Shown: piece by piece, positions 32,414 through 41,824 of the stretch
Layout: each line of letters opens with the position of its first letter
Numbering within the stretch: the stretch's first letter is position 1
Program-made: the position numbers and the translations under genes
Notes under the pieces: generated by a model
What the model saw: the letters and a program-made list of their open reading frames with translations, nothing else
Told to the model about the DNA's origin: nothing
Database searches by the model: none
DNA from: Curvularia sp. ZM96
Lineage: Eukaryota > Ascomycota > Dothideomycetes > Pleosporales > Pleosporaceae
Length of the DNA stretch: 64,000 nucleotides
Reading direction: 5' to 3'
Assembly: GCA_022457065.1 (NCBI GenBank)
Contig: JAJGBQ010000004.1
Coordinates: forward strand, 2,108,001-2,172,000

Positions 32414-35400
32414 CTATGAATCCGAACTCCCACTAGCAGCCGCCTTGGCTTTATCTCGACTTCTTGTTTTGACCTGACTCTCCTCCTTCTCCTGCAGCTC
32501 CTGTTTCACCTTGGCCACAAACCAGTTCCTCAACCTCTCAACCTCACGCCACTCGCCCTCGCCACGTTCAACCTCCGGCCCTCTCATCTCCTCCCTCGCC
32601 TTCAACTCGGCAAACGCACCCCTCTTGGTGTCCGAAGCAGGCTTGCCCCAGCGCCAAACACACCATGCACTCTCATCTGTACTCACTAGCGTAGCATGTC
32701 TGTTTAACGATTTGACGCCAAAAGCGCGTAGCAGGATGACATCGCCAACTGTCGCTTCTGGTAGCGCTTCTTGGTACGCACGGAAACATTGCACGGTTGT
32801 GGTTGTGGGCCAGGAGCTCACATCGGTAACTTGAAGTGTTGTGTTCCAATGCTTCGGACCCTTTTTGGCCTTTTCACTTTGCGTTGTCGCAGACGTAACA
32901 AGGGCGAGGACGTCTGGATTGGCAGAGGAATGGAATTGGGAGGAGCGGTTGAGAAAGAAAACAAGGTCTTTGAGCGGCGTGTAGTATGCAAGTGGAGTTG
33001 AGAGGCCGATTGATGGCTCCTCTACTTGGTTAGGATCCGTCTTTACCGATGGCTCCTCGATAAGAGTTGGAGACAAGGAAGCGGATACATCTTTTGTGGC
33101 TGGTCTGCTGCGTCGAGGCGTAGATCTGAGAGCCGTCTTTTTACTGCTCGGCGATACGGCTGTGGCATCCATATCGACGTCGGTTTGGGTGGACTGGAGA
33201 TCGGTGGAAGTTCGCTGGGTAGGTTGAGGTGTCAATAACGAATTCTGTTCTGTGGGCGCAGCAGTGAAGCTCGATTGAGAATCTTTCGTTTGCTGCGTTG
33301 CATCCGGGGTCATAAGCCTTTGCTTCTGCTGATCCACTTGCAAATGCGGTGAGCCTTCACCTTCACCCTGTGGCAGATCCACTCCAGGCTTTCCACCAGT
33401 CTTGGGATCGATCTCACTAGTCTCCTGGGTTTCCTGAGATTCAGAGAGATTGTATACATTCCTTCTTGTTCTGCGTAGAACGCGAGGGCTGTCAGTGGTC
33501 GGCTCGACAGATCCTTTTGAGCGCAGTCGTCTACTGGGAGTACCAGATTCAGTCGGAACAGATTGACTACTTTGAGCTTCAACAACTGTTTTTGAAGCAG
33601 GTTTCTTTCGTTCAGCCTTAGCCTTCGATCTTGTTTTTGGCTCAAGACCTGTCTCAGATGAAGGCTTGGTGTCCACGTTTCCTTCATTGCCAGAAGTATC
33701 ATGTTTCACAGGACTGCTAGACTTCGCTTCTTCTGTTCCAACAAATTCTTCAGATGGTATTTCTGGCGACACAGAGTATTCTGTGACTTTGTGCAAGTCT
33801 TTGGCAAAGCCACCATTAGAACGTTTACTCTCGGAGATATCTTGCTCTTGTGAGGTTATTGATGGGCCACGCGCTTCAGTCTGAGAGCGAACTGCAGCGA
33901 ACTCTTGATTCAAGCTCCTTTGCAGAGACTTCCGTGGACTCTCACGGACAGCAGTAGAAACAATAGCTGAAAAGCTCGTCTCTGGTGATAAGAACCTTGA
34001 TTGGCTGCGAACGCTACCTGGTGAACCCTGAGTAACCCCCTGTGAGGGGGATTTTGCTGAACGGGCACGTGTCCGAGGAGGAGAGGTGACTGAGCGAGCA
34101 ATGGAACTCACAGAACCCCGAGATCGTGTCGAACGCGTGGTACGAACGGAGGCAGGCACTTCATCAGCGACGGATGGTGTCTGGGATTTCGCTTTTGATC
34201 TTGTATTGCCAGCAGGCACATTTGCCATTTGTATCTCATCCACGTCATGGCTTTGATCAGCTACTCCTCTGAATGGTTCGCTAACAGACACCTGAGATAT
34301 TTCAGGCACCATCGCAGCACTAGACTGATCCAGCTGCGAATGAAAATGATCTTCCATCGATTCTTCTTGGAAGGCTGAATATTGCTCAGAATGTGTATAA
34401 TGCTCATCCTGGAACTCCTCCGACATATGATCCATAGGGAAGGCATCCTGCAAATAGTCATCAGTAGCCTCCATATCGGCCTCATATGAGTGGTCGACGG
34501 AGCAAGATTGTTCTGTCTGGACGCCCTCTTCACTAAGATCCGGTTCCTGGGAGGGCGTTTGACTTTCCTTTTGCTCATCTGGTGCTTCAACAGTGCCGGG
34601 AGTTTCAAGGTCCATAGATTGAGGCTGGTGTTGATGTTGGTCTTGGTCTTGGTGTTGATCCTGGGAAAAGGTCTGTGAATGTTCTTCCCGGATGAGTGAG
34701 CTATGTCTCCTACGCGAAGGCTCTTCTCCTTCTTCCGATTCCTCAACAGTTTTGTTGCCTTCAGAATGCGAAGTGGAACGAATGGGTGCGTTGTCTTCAG
34801 ACACCTTGTCAGTAGTTGTGTGTGCCGAGTGCTCAGCGATCATCTGATCTGTTTCTTCGGCATCGGGACCGCTCTCCTCATTTTGAGAGAACACTGTTGT
34901 GTTTAGGTGTTGAGATTCCGTATTGACGTGCACATCTGATGCTTCTGTTTCCTGGACTTGATCATTGCCTGTCTCGACTTCTTCTGTGTTTTGAGGCATA
35001 GAACTGGCAAACAAAGTGTCTAACACTGTAGTCGTAGCAGACAGCTCCGGTGACTTGCCGCGCTCTCTGTCTGATTGTATTTCAGGTGGTGGTGATGATA
35101 GCTCGATGGGGCGCGAAGACCCGGCACCATCCAATCCAAAGGTAAAGCGTAGAGGCGTAAAGACCGACTCATGGTTAGGGTGAAATCCGGATGTCTTTGA
35201 CGAGCCTATCGAGCTGAAGAATGACGTCTCGCCAATGTAGCTTGCTTCACTCGGTGGGTTTTCTTCCTGTTCGTCCTCGGCTTCCGTTTCTACAGTTTGC
35301 TCATTGGCAATTAGTTGATCAAAGTAGGAAGTAGCATTGTTCTCACGCTCCATGGGAAACGGTGACGGGATCGGAAGATTGGTGGAATCCAGAGGCCGAA

Positions 35401-36652
35401 GGGTTGGGCTACTGGGCTCTTTGCCGATTGGGGTCAAGAGTCCAGCAGAGGAAGCACTCTGGAGATCATTTTGAAGAGTGGATAAGGTAGGAGGAGGCAT
35501 GGCGAGTCTCGGAGCATCGAATAGTGGTAATTGTGATGTTGTCTCGGCAGCTCGCTCCTTAACCTCAGTATCAGGTAGGGATTTTGTGGCCTGATGTGGT
35601 TCATCGACCTCTACAGCATCCCCGCTCGTCTCAACCTCCACCCTCACTTGCGAAGCAGTGACTGTATCATTTTCCAAAGCTCTATGCTCAGTACACTGAG
35701 CCTCGTCAGTACTACCCTCGGTCGTGTTTGTATGGTCCGCCTCCGCCTCTCCTGGTGCAGGGTATTCTTCCTCGGTATTGACTTCGGTGTCCACTTCAGT
35801 ATCGCCACCAAAAGCGTACTCAGCGTCCGATGGCAGGACGTCCTGCTCTGTGGAAGCCTCCGGTTCGATTCGCTCATTGGCTTGAGCATGCTGCGATACG
35901 TCTGTTGCAGATACAACGGCGGATTTTGAAGGCGAAGTGGGTGTTCGAGGGAGTTGGGCTGCGCGGCTGGGCGAAGCTTCGAGCCATTCGAGTTCGTCAT
36001 CCATAGTCACATCCTCCTTCTCAGGCGAAGGTGTCCTTGCGCTGTATGTCCATGCTTTCCAGTCTCGATATGATTTCCTCCGCCGCTTTCTGTCATGGCC
36101 TTCGTCGGTCTCGTCGAGCAGGGGATCGTATGGCGCTTCGAAGGAGGGTCCATCAGAGAGGCGCGCACGCTTCAGGAAAGCGGGAGACGAGTATTTCAGC
36201 GCTGGGCTCGGGGCAGCTCGAGATTGTTGGCGGGGCGGTGACTTAGGGGTCGGTGTAGGCGGCGCATCGACGAACTCGACATTTGCTGTTTCCTCGCCGT
36301 TGCGGAATACACGAATCGCAACCGTCTGGAAGTATTCCAGCTCCCAATCGATGCTCTTTCCAGGCGTGCTGACGGTGCCCTCAGACACAATTTGTGCGCC
36401 CCTCAGACTCAACACAACCTCATCGCCGATGCCTATGCCTGTTGTCGCAATAGCTTTTGCGCTGGCGCCCGAGAAGCGAGCCCTGACCTGTCCGTTCCTT
36501 CGCCTTAAACGGACGTCTGGCTCTGCGAGTAGAAGGGCCAACTGTCGCGCCGACGACGAGTATGGCCATATCAACGTGACAATGGCCCGGAAATGCTTGG
36601 ATTCGATCGCGGCCAGCTCGGGGCTGATCTGCGCAATCGATATTTGCTCCAT
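32414..36652 (-). CDS. Large OB-fold protein, telomere-binding (POT1/Cdc13) type
   Basis: Single exon, 1412 residues from the first in-frame ATG (36652, MEQISIAQISPELAAIESKHF); the frame stays open upstream but without ATG. The N-terminal ~130 residues look like an OB fold (RLRRRNGQVRARFSG... GDEVVLSLRGAQIV... WELEYFQTVAIRVFRNGEE). The C-terminal ~170 residues resemble the Telo_bind OB domain of POT1/TEBP/Cdc13: YTPLKDLVFFLNRS, then VLALVTSA, TTLQVTDVSS, VQCFRAYQEALPEATVGDVILLRAFGVKS. Between them lie ~1050 acidic, Ser/Gln/Glu-rich, probably disordered residues with more than 20 SQ/TQ sites and a Gln/Asp/His micro-repeat near 34630-34670. It could be a telomeric single-strand-binding or CST-type protein. 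The Telo_bind likeness is my recognition of the pattern; function is inferred. Confidence 0.8.
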   Translation of the reverse strand: MEQISIAQISPELAAIESKHFRAIVTLIWPYSSSARQLALLLAEPDVRLRRRNGQVRARFSGASAKAIATTGIGIGDEVVLSLRGAQIVSEGTVSTPGKSIDWELEYFQTVAIRVFRNGEETANVEFVDAPPTPTPKSPPRQQSRAAPSPALKYSSPAFLKRARLSDGPSFEAPYDPLLDETDEGHDRKRRRKSYRDWKAWTYSARTPSPEKEDVTMDDELEWLEASPSRAAQLPRTPTSPSKSAVVSATDVSQHAQANERIEPEASTEQDVLPSDAEYAFGGDTEVDTEVNTEEEYPAPGEAEADHTNTTEGSTDEAQCTEHRALENDTVTASQVRVEVETSGDAVEVDEPHQATKSLPDTEVKERAAETTSQLPLFDAPRLAMPPPTLSTLQNDLQSASSAGLLTPIGKEPSSPTLRPLDSTNLPIPSPFPMERENNATSYFDQLIANEQTVETEAEDEQEENPPSEASYIGETSFFSSIGSSKTSGFHPNHESVFTPLRFTFGLDGAGSSRPIELSSPPPEIQSDRERGKSPELSATTTVLDTLFASSMPQNTEEVETGNDQVQETEASDVHVNTESQHLNTTVFSQNEESGPDAEETDQMIAEHSAHTTTDKVSEDNAPIRSTSHSEGNKTVEESEEGEEPSRRRHSSLIREEHSQTFSQDQHQDQDQHQHQPQSMDLETPGTVEAPDEQKESQTPSQEPDLSEEGVQTEQSCSVDHSYEADMEATDDYLQDAFPMDHMSEEFQDEHYTHSEQYSAFQEESMEDHFHSQLDQSSAAMVPEISQVSVSEPFRGVADQSHDVDEIQMANVPAGNTRSKAKSQTPSVADEVPASVRTTRSTRSRGSVSSIARSVTSPPRTRARSAKSPSQGVTQGSPGSVRSQSRFLSPETSFSAIVSTAVRESPRKSLQRSLNQEFAAVRSQTEARGPSITSQEQDISESKRSNGGFAKDLHKVTEYSVSPEIPSEEFVGTEEAKSSSPVKHDTSGNEGNVDTKPSSETGLEPKTRSKAKAERKKPASKTVVEAQSSQSVPTESGTPSRRLRSKGSVEPTTDSPRVLRRTRRNVYNLSESQETQETSEIDPKTGGKPGVDLPQGEGEGSPHLQVDQQKQRLMTPDATQQTKDSQSSFTAAPTEQNSLLTPQPTQRTSTDLQSTQTDVDMDATAVSPSSKKTALRSTPRRSRPATKDVSASLSPTLIEEPSVKTDPNQVEEPSIGLSTPLAYYTPLKDLVFFLNRSSQFHSSANPDVLALVTSATTQSEKAKKGPKHWNTTLQVTDVSSWPTTTTVQCFRAYQEALPEATVGDVILLRAFGVKSLNRHATLVSTDESAWCVWRWGKPASDTKRGAFAELKAREEMRGPEVERGEGEWREVERLRNWFVAKVKQELQEKEESQVKTRSRDKAKAAASGSSDS

Positions 36653-37117
36653 GGCGGGATGAGAATCGCGGGTTATTGTTTCGAACGCGACATCACGTTG
36701 GAGAGGTGTAGGTATGGCGACCAGACCAAAGAACAAATCATGCGTCTGGTCTTGTTGTTGGTGGACTGACGTTTGAACAACCAACGGCCTTCCGGCGTAT
36801 GGTTCCGACGCGCCCACATCCTGCACTGTCCGCTTTCGGCCACCACCTCGGCTTTGTCTACATACTCCGTACACTCGTCATCATTTGTCTAGCACCGCAT
36901 TTAGTAAGAGCACCTGAGATGATCATTGTGTTCCTCAATCAGGGGTCATCTGTTGGCCGTAGCAGAGGGAGTTCCTGGCAGCCTTATCAAAACTCATCCA
37001 ATACGTACTGACCCATAAAGAAGTAGGCAAAACCCATGCGATTTTCGGTGTTCAGGAAGCTTTGTATTGTGATCTTTGCAGGCTCAACCGTTCGGAAATA
37101 GCTACCTACCCAACACA
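36653..37117. other. Intergenic region between two minus-strand genes
   Basis: 465 bp with the promoter of the OB-fold protein gene and the 3' region of the amidase gene. No gene seen. Confidence 0.4.
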
Positions 37118-38800
37118 CTACGGTAGCTCAAGAGCATCCTTCAACATAGCCAGCGCGCCGAACAGATCACTATCATGATACCTCCTCGCATTAATCTGGA
37201 GCGTGATGGGTGCACCCTCGAAGCTCGACTTTTCCCAAAGTTCTTTGACATGTTTGCATTCATCACTCAGCGGCTTGTAATCCGGAGCATATTGCTCTTT
37301 TGCCTCGGCCCTAATTGGTGTCGGCACAACGACTCCTGGATAGTCGACAAGATTCCAGAGGCTGGTGTAGGTCCAATAGAACGCTGTGTCGTGTGCAGAA
37401 GCCGGGCCTACGAACGCAGGTCCGATAACAATGTCAACTTCCTGTTTGTTCCAGCTGTCGACGAACTCGTAACGGAATTTGTCACGCTCAGCCCGCAGCT
37501 CGTTGACTTGGTCGGCATGTAAGATGCCATCCGATTGGGCGTCTTTCCATCCCCATTCAGTCAGCTCAAGAATTGGTTCGCCTGTAGACATGATGAACTC
37601 TCTAGCAGCCTTGCCAGCTCCGGGCCAGTACATTCGCCGTATCTTTTTCCATGCCTCTGCTGCGTTGTAGGGCTTGAAGTCTTTGACTTCAAAAAGAGAC
37701 GAATACTTTGGATCGGAGAGGCGAGTTCGGGCCCACGATATGGCTCGTTTCACTGGTGGCTGAGGTTCAATAAAGCTATCGTTCTCAATGATTCCTATTC
37801 GTAATGGCTTCCTGGTCGAGGTTTGCAAGCCTGTCCAGGGTAACGGAATAACCTTTTGGTCCACCAACCACGGCTTCCGATCGATGATATTACTCATGAA
37901 GAAGTCCATATCTCGCAGACTCCGACTAAACGGGCCCGTGCTGCCGACAACGTTGAGTTCGGCAGAGAATGCATCTGCAACATAGTCCTTCGTTGGGAGA
38001 ACGCATGACGTGGTTTTGTATCCATAAACACCACAGAATGCCGCAGGTCCTCTGATGCTACCACCTATGTCCGAACCTATACCGAGAACTGACCCTCTCA
38101 TGGCCACCAAAGCTGCCTCGCCACCCGATGAGCCGCCAGCGCTCAGATCGGTGTTGAAAGGATTCAGCGTGCGGCCGTAATGGGATGTGCTCTCCAAGTG
38201 CATAATCATCTGAGGTTGGTTTGTCTTGCAGTAAAATACTGCACCCATTCTCCTCAATAAAGACACCATGTGACAGTCATTGTCGCTAAACAGTGTGCTT
38301 ACCAAAGATCCATACGAGGCGTGAGTTCCAGCAATAGCCAAGTGTTCCTTTATGCTAACCGGCACCCCGTGGAATGGACCAATCGTTTTCCCGGTCTTCT
38401 CTAGATGGTCGTCAAGCTCTCGAGCTCTTTTAACTGCGTCATCCATGAACCATTGGGTCAAACAGCATGTCAACTGGTGCGCGATGATGGCGCGTTTGCA
38501 GAAGGCCGTAGCTACCTCCACTGCTGTCAATTTACGGGCAGCGATAGCTTCAGCAAGTCCTACTGCATCATACTTTTCTGTAATGTCGATCTCAGCAGGA
38601 GCCAGTATGCCACATGTTGTTGGTACTTTGGATACATCCTTTGGGGGATTCGAGAAGTATTCTGGTGATAGTCGCAATTCGGGAGGTACCTTTTCCGCCA
38701 AAGTTTCGAGGATGGCGGCACGTTTCTTCTCGAAGCTGGGTGTACCTGGAGGGAAGGGGTTGGGTTGAAGGACCTTGAGACTTGAAGGGTAACCAGACAT
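37118..38800 (-). CDS. Amidase-signature family amidase (FAAH/acetamidase type)
   Basis: Single exon, 560 residues, the normal length for fungal general amidases. It hydrolyses carboxylic amides to acid and ammonia through a Lys-cisSer-Ser triad. The triad is visible: Lys151 in VSIKEHL, Ser224/225 in AGGSSGGEAAL and nucleophile Ser248 in GSDIGGSIRGPAAFCG, with spacing as in fatty-acid amide hydrolase. No signal peptide or membrane segment is visible, so it is probably cytosolic. The substrate cannot be read from the sequence; nitrogen acquisition or detoxification of amides is typical. Just upstream on the other strand lie remnants of an MFS transporter, so the amidase may once have been paired with an uptake carrier. 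Confidence 0.93.
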   Translation of the reverse strand: MSGYPSSLKVLQPNPFPPGTPSFEKKRAAILETLAEKVPPELRLSPEYFSNPPKDVSKVPTTCGILAPAEIDITEKYDAVGLAEAIAARKLTAVEVATAFCKRAIIAHQLTCCLTQWFMDDAVKRARELDDHLEKTGKTIGPFHGVPVSIKEHLAIAGTHASYGSLVSTLFSDNDCHMVSLLRRMGAVFYCKTNQPQMIMHLESTSHYGRTLNPFNTDLSAGGSSGGEAALVAMRGSVLGIGSDIGGSIRGPAAFCGVYGYKTTSCVLPTKDYVADAFSAELNVVGSTGPFSRSLRDMDFFMSNIIDRKPWLVDQKVIPLPWTGLQTSTRKPLRIGIIENDSFIEPQPPVKRAISWARTRLSDPKYSSLFEVKDFKPYNAAEAWKKIRRMYWPGAGKAAREFIMSTGEPILELTEWGWKDAQSDGILHADQVNELRAERDKFRYEFVDSWNKQEVDIVIGPAFVGPASAHDTAFYWTYTSLWNLVDYPGVVVPTPIRAEAKEQYAPDYKPLSDECKHVKELWEKSSFEGAPITLQINARRYHDSDLFGALAMLKDALELP

Positions 38801-39436
38801 ATCGATGTACAGGTAGCGGAAAGTTATACAGGATATTGGTGTTATGTCTCACACGCGATGGAGGATTGCGTAGCCCTTTATGTGCCCCTCGTTGGACATT
38901 TCCGAGGTTATTCCGTATGCAGAAGCAGCGGACCTTGTTCAACGTGCACCCAGGTTTCATGGAAGCAGAGTCGGTAGATTGTCGGTCTCATTCTCCAATT
39001 GCCTACATGATAGAGTGATACAGTATTTGGAGTCGAGGGCGGAAAGGTTCCGGAAGTCAGCTATGGACTATTGGATTACACGGCCCCACCACACCCCACA
39101 CCGATTAATACACTTCTGGGGTACTAGCGTCCTCCGGAACCACCGACTGTCTTCAGCTTTATCACTCTCGGTTGGACCTGCTGTTTCCCGGCAAGATCGT
39201 GGCCCGCATAATAGCCACTCAACCGCATCCTTAGCAGCTCCATATCTCGATACCCACCTGTCACGTCATTTTCACGGCAAACTGTAGATAGCAATTGAAG
39301 ATAAAGAACAGAACCCGGGCTCTTTATCAGTAGGGCCAAGCGCTGGATTTAGTAATATGCTGTGTGAGGAAGCTACCTAGCACAGTTAACTAACTTGTCT
39401 CACCCCGCGTAATCAGCACGTAAATAACCCCTGCTT
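38801..39436. other. Intergenic region, amidase promoter
   Basis: 636 bp between the amidase start and the left MFS fragment. No complete gene; the N-terminal half of the MFS gene is not recognisable here. Confidence 0.4.
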
Positions 39437-39838
39437 ATGCAGCCCGAGATTTATACGCACAATGGTTACAGTACTTCCCTGGCCCCGAATGCCTCCCGAT
39501 CAATTGAGCAACATTACAGTTTTCAAGAGAAGGCTGAAGCGGCGACTACACAGACAGCTACCAGCGATGAGATGAGAACATCGACAAAGACCTTTGTTCA
39601 GAAGCTCTCCCTATGGCAGCCAACACCCGGTTCAAACGTATTCGAGCGTGCTAAACGTAGTTTGATGTACCTCAATTGGCCAATCGTCTTCTACTGTGGT
39701 TTCAGCTATGGATCCTACCTCATTTGGTTCAACGTCTTGAATAGGGCAGGAATTGTGTGCCGCGCTAAGGTTTCTATCCCTATGCAGGGCGTTTGTTTAA
39801 TAACTTTGAATGCACTTTCCTACACCACTTCTATCTAG
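39437..39838 (+). pseudogene. MFS transporter relic, left (central-loop/TM7) fragment
   Basis: Open frame of 133 residues. Residues ~48-104 (STKTFVQKLSLWQPTPG, then SLMYLNWPIVFYCGFSYGSYLIWFNVLN) match the cytosolic loop between helices 6 and 7 and helix 7 of fungal major-facilitator transporters. Similarity stops abruptly at about 39745 and the rest of the frame is unrelated sequence ending in AT-rich DNA. The preceding six helices are absent and the following ones are missing until the second fragment at 41825. This is therefore a broken gene, not a small protein, although a truncated transcript could still be made. Same strand as the right fragment. Confidence 0.75.
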
Positions 39839-40029
39839 TACGAATATATTGTCTAAATTATGCTTTTAATTAGCTTTCTATCTGCATTTTGTGCTTTGTT
39901 ACTATTAAGTAGCAACTTCTTTATTTTATTCGCTTTACTCCTTAGCTCTTGTCTCATTCTCTCTTATTCATCTAATCCTATATCTATATACTATAACGCA
40001 CTTCGCACTCTACCTAGGTATACTCTACT
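39839..40029. repeat. AT-rich, TpA-rich tract inside the disrupted transporter locus
   Basis: About 190 bp of markedly AT-rich sequence rich in CTA/TAT/TTA words, unlike flanking coding DNA. It sits between the left MFS fragment and the 3' end of the inserted minus-strand gene. Its composition resembles RIP-mutated or transposon-derived DNA of Dothideomycetes, but no element end is identifiable. Confidence 0.45.
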
Positions 40030-41337
40030 CTAATAATACTCAGAGTGCAGATCCTGCATAAACTCAACCCAAAGGCAACTCTCCTCTCCTTTCCCTCTAG
40101 TCTCCCACGCAGCATCGCTACCTAATTGCTCTATCCAGCTGCGCTTTATCTTTGCTCTTGTTGCTTCGTCGCTTGTTATCCACGCATTCCTCATCTCCTT
40201 GAACTGTTCCTGCACTTGCTTCGTCTTTCTATCTAGCGCTTGGCTACGCTCCTTCAGTCTAGCTCCCACACTACTATCAGGCAATACCTCTAGCAGTCTT
40301 TTCCACTCTTGATAATGTGTCTTTGCAGCATGAACTGTCCACTCTCCAGCCTGGCAGAAGGAAGCTGTACAGCTGGACAGAGGGCAAACAAAAGACGCAT
40401 CGCGTCCGAGGCTAGAGTGATGCCGGTCCAAGGCTTCCACCATAAGTGGCCACAGCCCGAATCGCTGAAGAACAATTTTATGGTAGCACTGATATTTGAG
40501 CTCGTTGTAACGCCCCACTGGACCTTTGAATTGCTTTGGCGGCATCAAGATTGTTTGCCGAAAGGTTTTTGGCTCGCTCTTGTGCCACTCTCCGTCACCT
40601 GCTAGTTGGAATGAGCATCGGTGCCACGCACCAGTACGCCAATCTGCGGTTCCGGCTAGTAGATGAGGCTTTGGCTCCTTCTCGAGAAATAAAAGAGAGG
40701 ATTCGATGCCCTGGGGACAGGCTCGCAGCAGGAGCTGCAGTGCTAGCGGAAATGGCTCTTTATCCCAGCTGGCACGTTCCTCGTTGTGGTTCAAGATGAC
40801 CTTTTTAACGTTAGGAAACTTGTCTTTTAGCGAGGCCCAGAAAACATCAACTAGATCGTGCTGAATGTCGCATAAGTCGTCTCGCTGTACGCATATTTGC
40901 TGCCTAATTCCAGCCCGACATTCAATCTCGATGTTTTGCACATTAGTGAGAAAGGCCATGTCCCAAAATGACTGGCCTGGGTAGGCTTCATTTAGAAGCC
41001 ACTGTGCTTCAACTAAGAAATACGCATCTCCCTTTCCCCAAAACAGCTTTGAAGCTTCCGTGCGAAACTTGGAAGAAGTATGCATGAGCTGAAAGAGGGT
41101 ACTAGTAGAGCACATAGCTAATATATGAAGCTGGATCTCTTCTGGAAATTGGTGGAAATTCGATAAGGTTGCGTTGTGTTGTGATGCAACTGCAAGGGTG
41201 CTACTTGCTTGGACGTACACATGGAAAGGAATCCGTTCTTCTCCACCTGGCGTCATGTACACTTCTCGATCAAGGCTTCTCGTCCAGGGCGGGTGGGACA
41301 GGGTCGCAAGTAGGTTACAGGTAGCTTGGCGACGCAT
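40030..41337 (-). CDS. F-box-like / C2H2-like protein inserted in a transporter locus
   Basis: Single exon, 435 residues from the ATG at 41337. Residues ~62-100 (FPEEIQLHILAMCSTSTLFQLMHTS and on to SKLFW) look like an F-box-type helix bundle: Pro near the start, hydrophobic helix, then a conserved-Trp end. A C-x4-C-x12-H-x4-H zinc-finger-like motif lies at about residues 318-341 (CPLSSC... H... H). A charged coiled-coil-like region precedes the C-terminus. Expanded families with this organisation occur in Pleosporales; functions are unknown, with substrate-adaptor roles in SCF ubiquitin ligases expected of true F-boxes. The gene is intact, on the opposite strand, and lies between two fragments of one MFS gene, so it arrived by insertion or rearrangement. 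Confidence 0.7.
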   Translation of the reverse strand: MRRQATCNLLATLSHPPWTRSLDREVYMTPGGEERIPFHVYVQASSTLAVASQHNATLSNFHQFPEEIQLHILAMCSTSTLFQLMHTSSKFRTEASKLFWGKGDAYFLVEAQWLLNEAYPGQSFWDMAFLTNVQNIEIECRAGIRQQICVQRDDLCDIQHDLVDVFWASLKDKFPNVKKVILNHNEERASWDKEPFPLALQLLLRACPQGIESSLLFLEKEPKPHLLAGTADWRTGAWHRCSFQLAGDGEWHKSEPKTFRQTILMPPKQFKGPVGRYNELKYQCYHKIVLQRFGLWPLMVEALDRHHSSLGRDASFVCPLSSCTASFCQAGEWTVHAAKTHYQEWKRLLEVLPDSSVGARLKERSQALDRKTKQVQEQFKEMRNAWITSDEATRAKIKRSWIEQLGSDAAWETRGKGEESCLWVEFMQDLHSEYY

Positions 41338-41552
41338 AGCGATTAACTAGGAGTTTAAGCGTTAGGGGTGGCAGAAAGCGAGTACACAGTAGAGTTGCGG
41401 CTTGTGCAGTGTTAAGCAGAGAGAGGTCTTTCGTGGTCGAGATAGTCGCCTAGCGTCTGTTGTTGGCAGTAAGCGCCAAGACTACTAATAACGTCCCAAG
41501 GTGCGGCACATGGTGTGCATTGGGTTCGGACTAGTCTTCGCTATGGGGTGTC

Positions 41553-41811
41553 TCTCTGTGGACTAGAATCGCCGGACACAACAGCGCACGGCTACCGCTA
41601 CAAAGTGCAGGCGCACGCAGTTAGCTTGACTTCACAAGACACTGTAGCAGCGCACATTGGGTATTACTTAATATTGAAGTAACAAATTAAGACCCTAGAT
41701 ATCTTTTTTATATTCCATATATTTTTGTAAATAAAAAGCTTGTGTTTGCGCTATTATTTAATGTTGAAGTTAGGCATTTGGATGTGTCCGGCTATTCTAG
41801 TCCACGGAGAG
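41553..41811. repeat. 259-bp element with 27-bp imperfect inverted repeats
   Basis: Left arm 41553..41579 and right arm 41784..41810 are reverse complements with two mismatches in 27 bp (core GGACTAGAAT on the left). The ~204 bp between arms is AT-rich and contains no gene. The size and structure suggest a MITE-like insertion or a hairpin. It abuts the right-hand MFS fragment, so it may mark the right edge of the inserted DNA. No target-site duplication could be identified. Confidence 0.6.
41659..41777 (+). repeat. Pair of imperfect direct repeats within the inverted-repeat element
   Basis: A ~21-bp unit, TATTACTTAATATTGAAGTA near 41661-41681, recurs as TATTATTTAATGTTGAAGTT near 41753-41773, with four to five differences including transitions of the C/T and A/G type. 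These differences are the kind produced by RIP or by decay. Confidence 0.4.
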
Positions 41812-41824
41812 GGTGTTTAGCTTT

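Noticed and set aside
35937..36662. 241-codon plus-strand open frame
   Set aside because: Antisense to the N-terminal coding region of the OB-fold protein; low-complexity Ser-rich translation.
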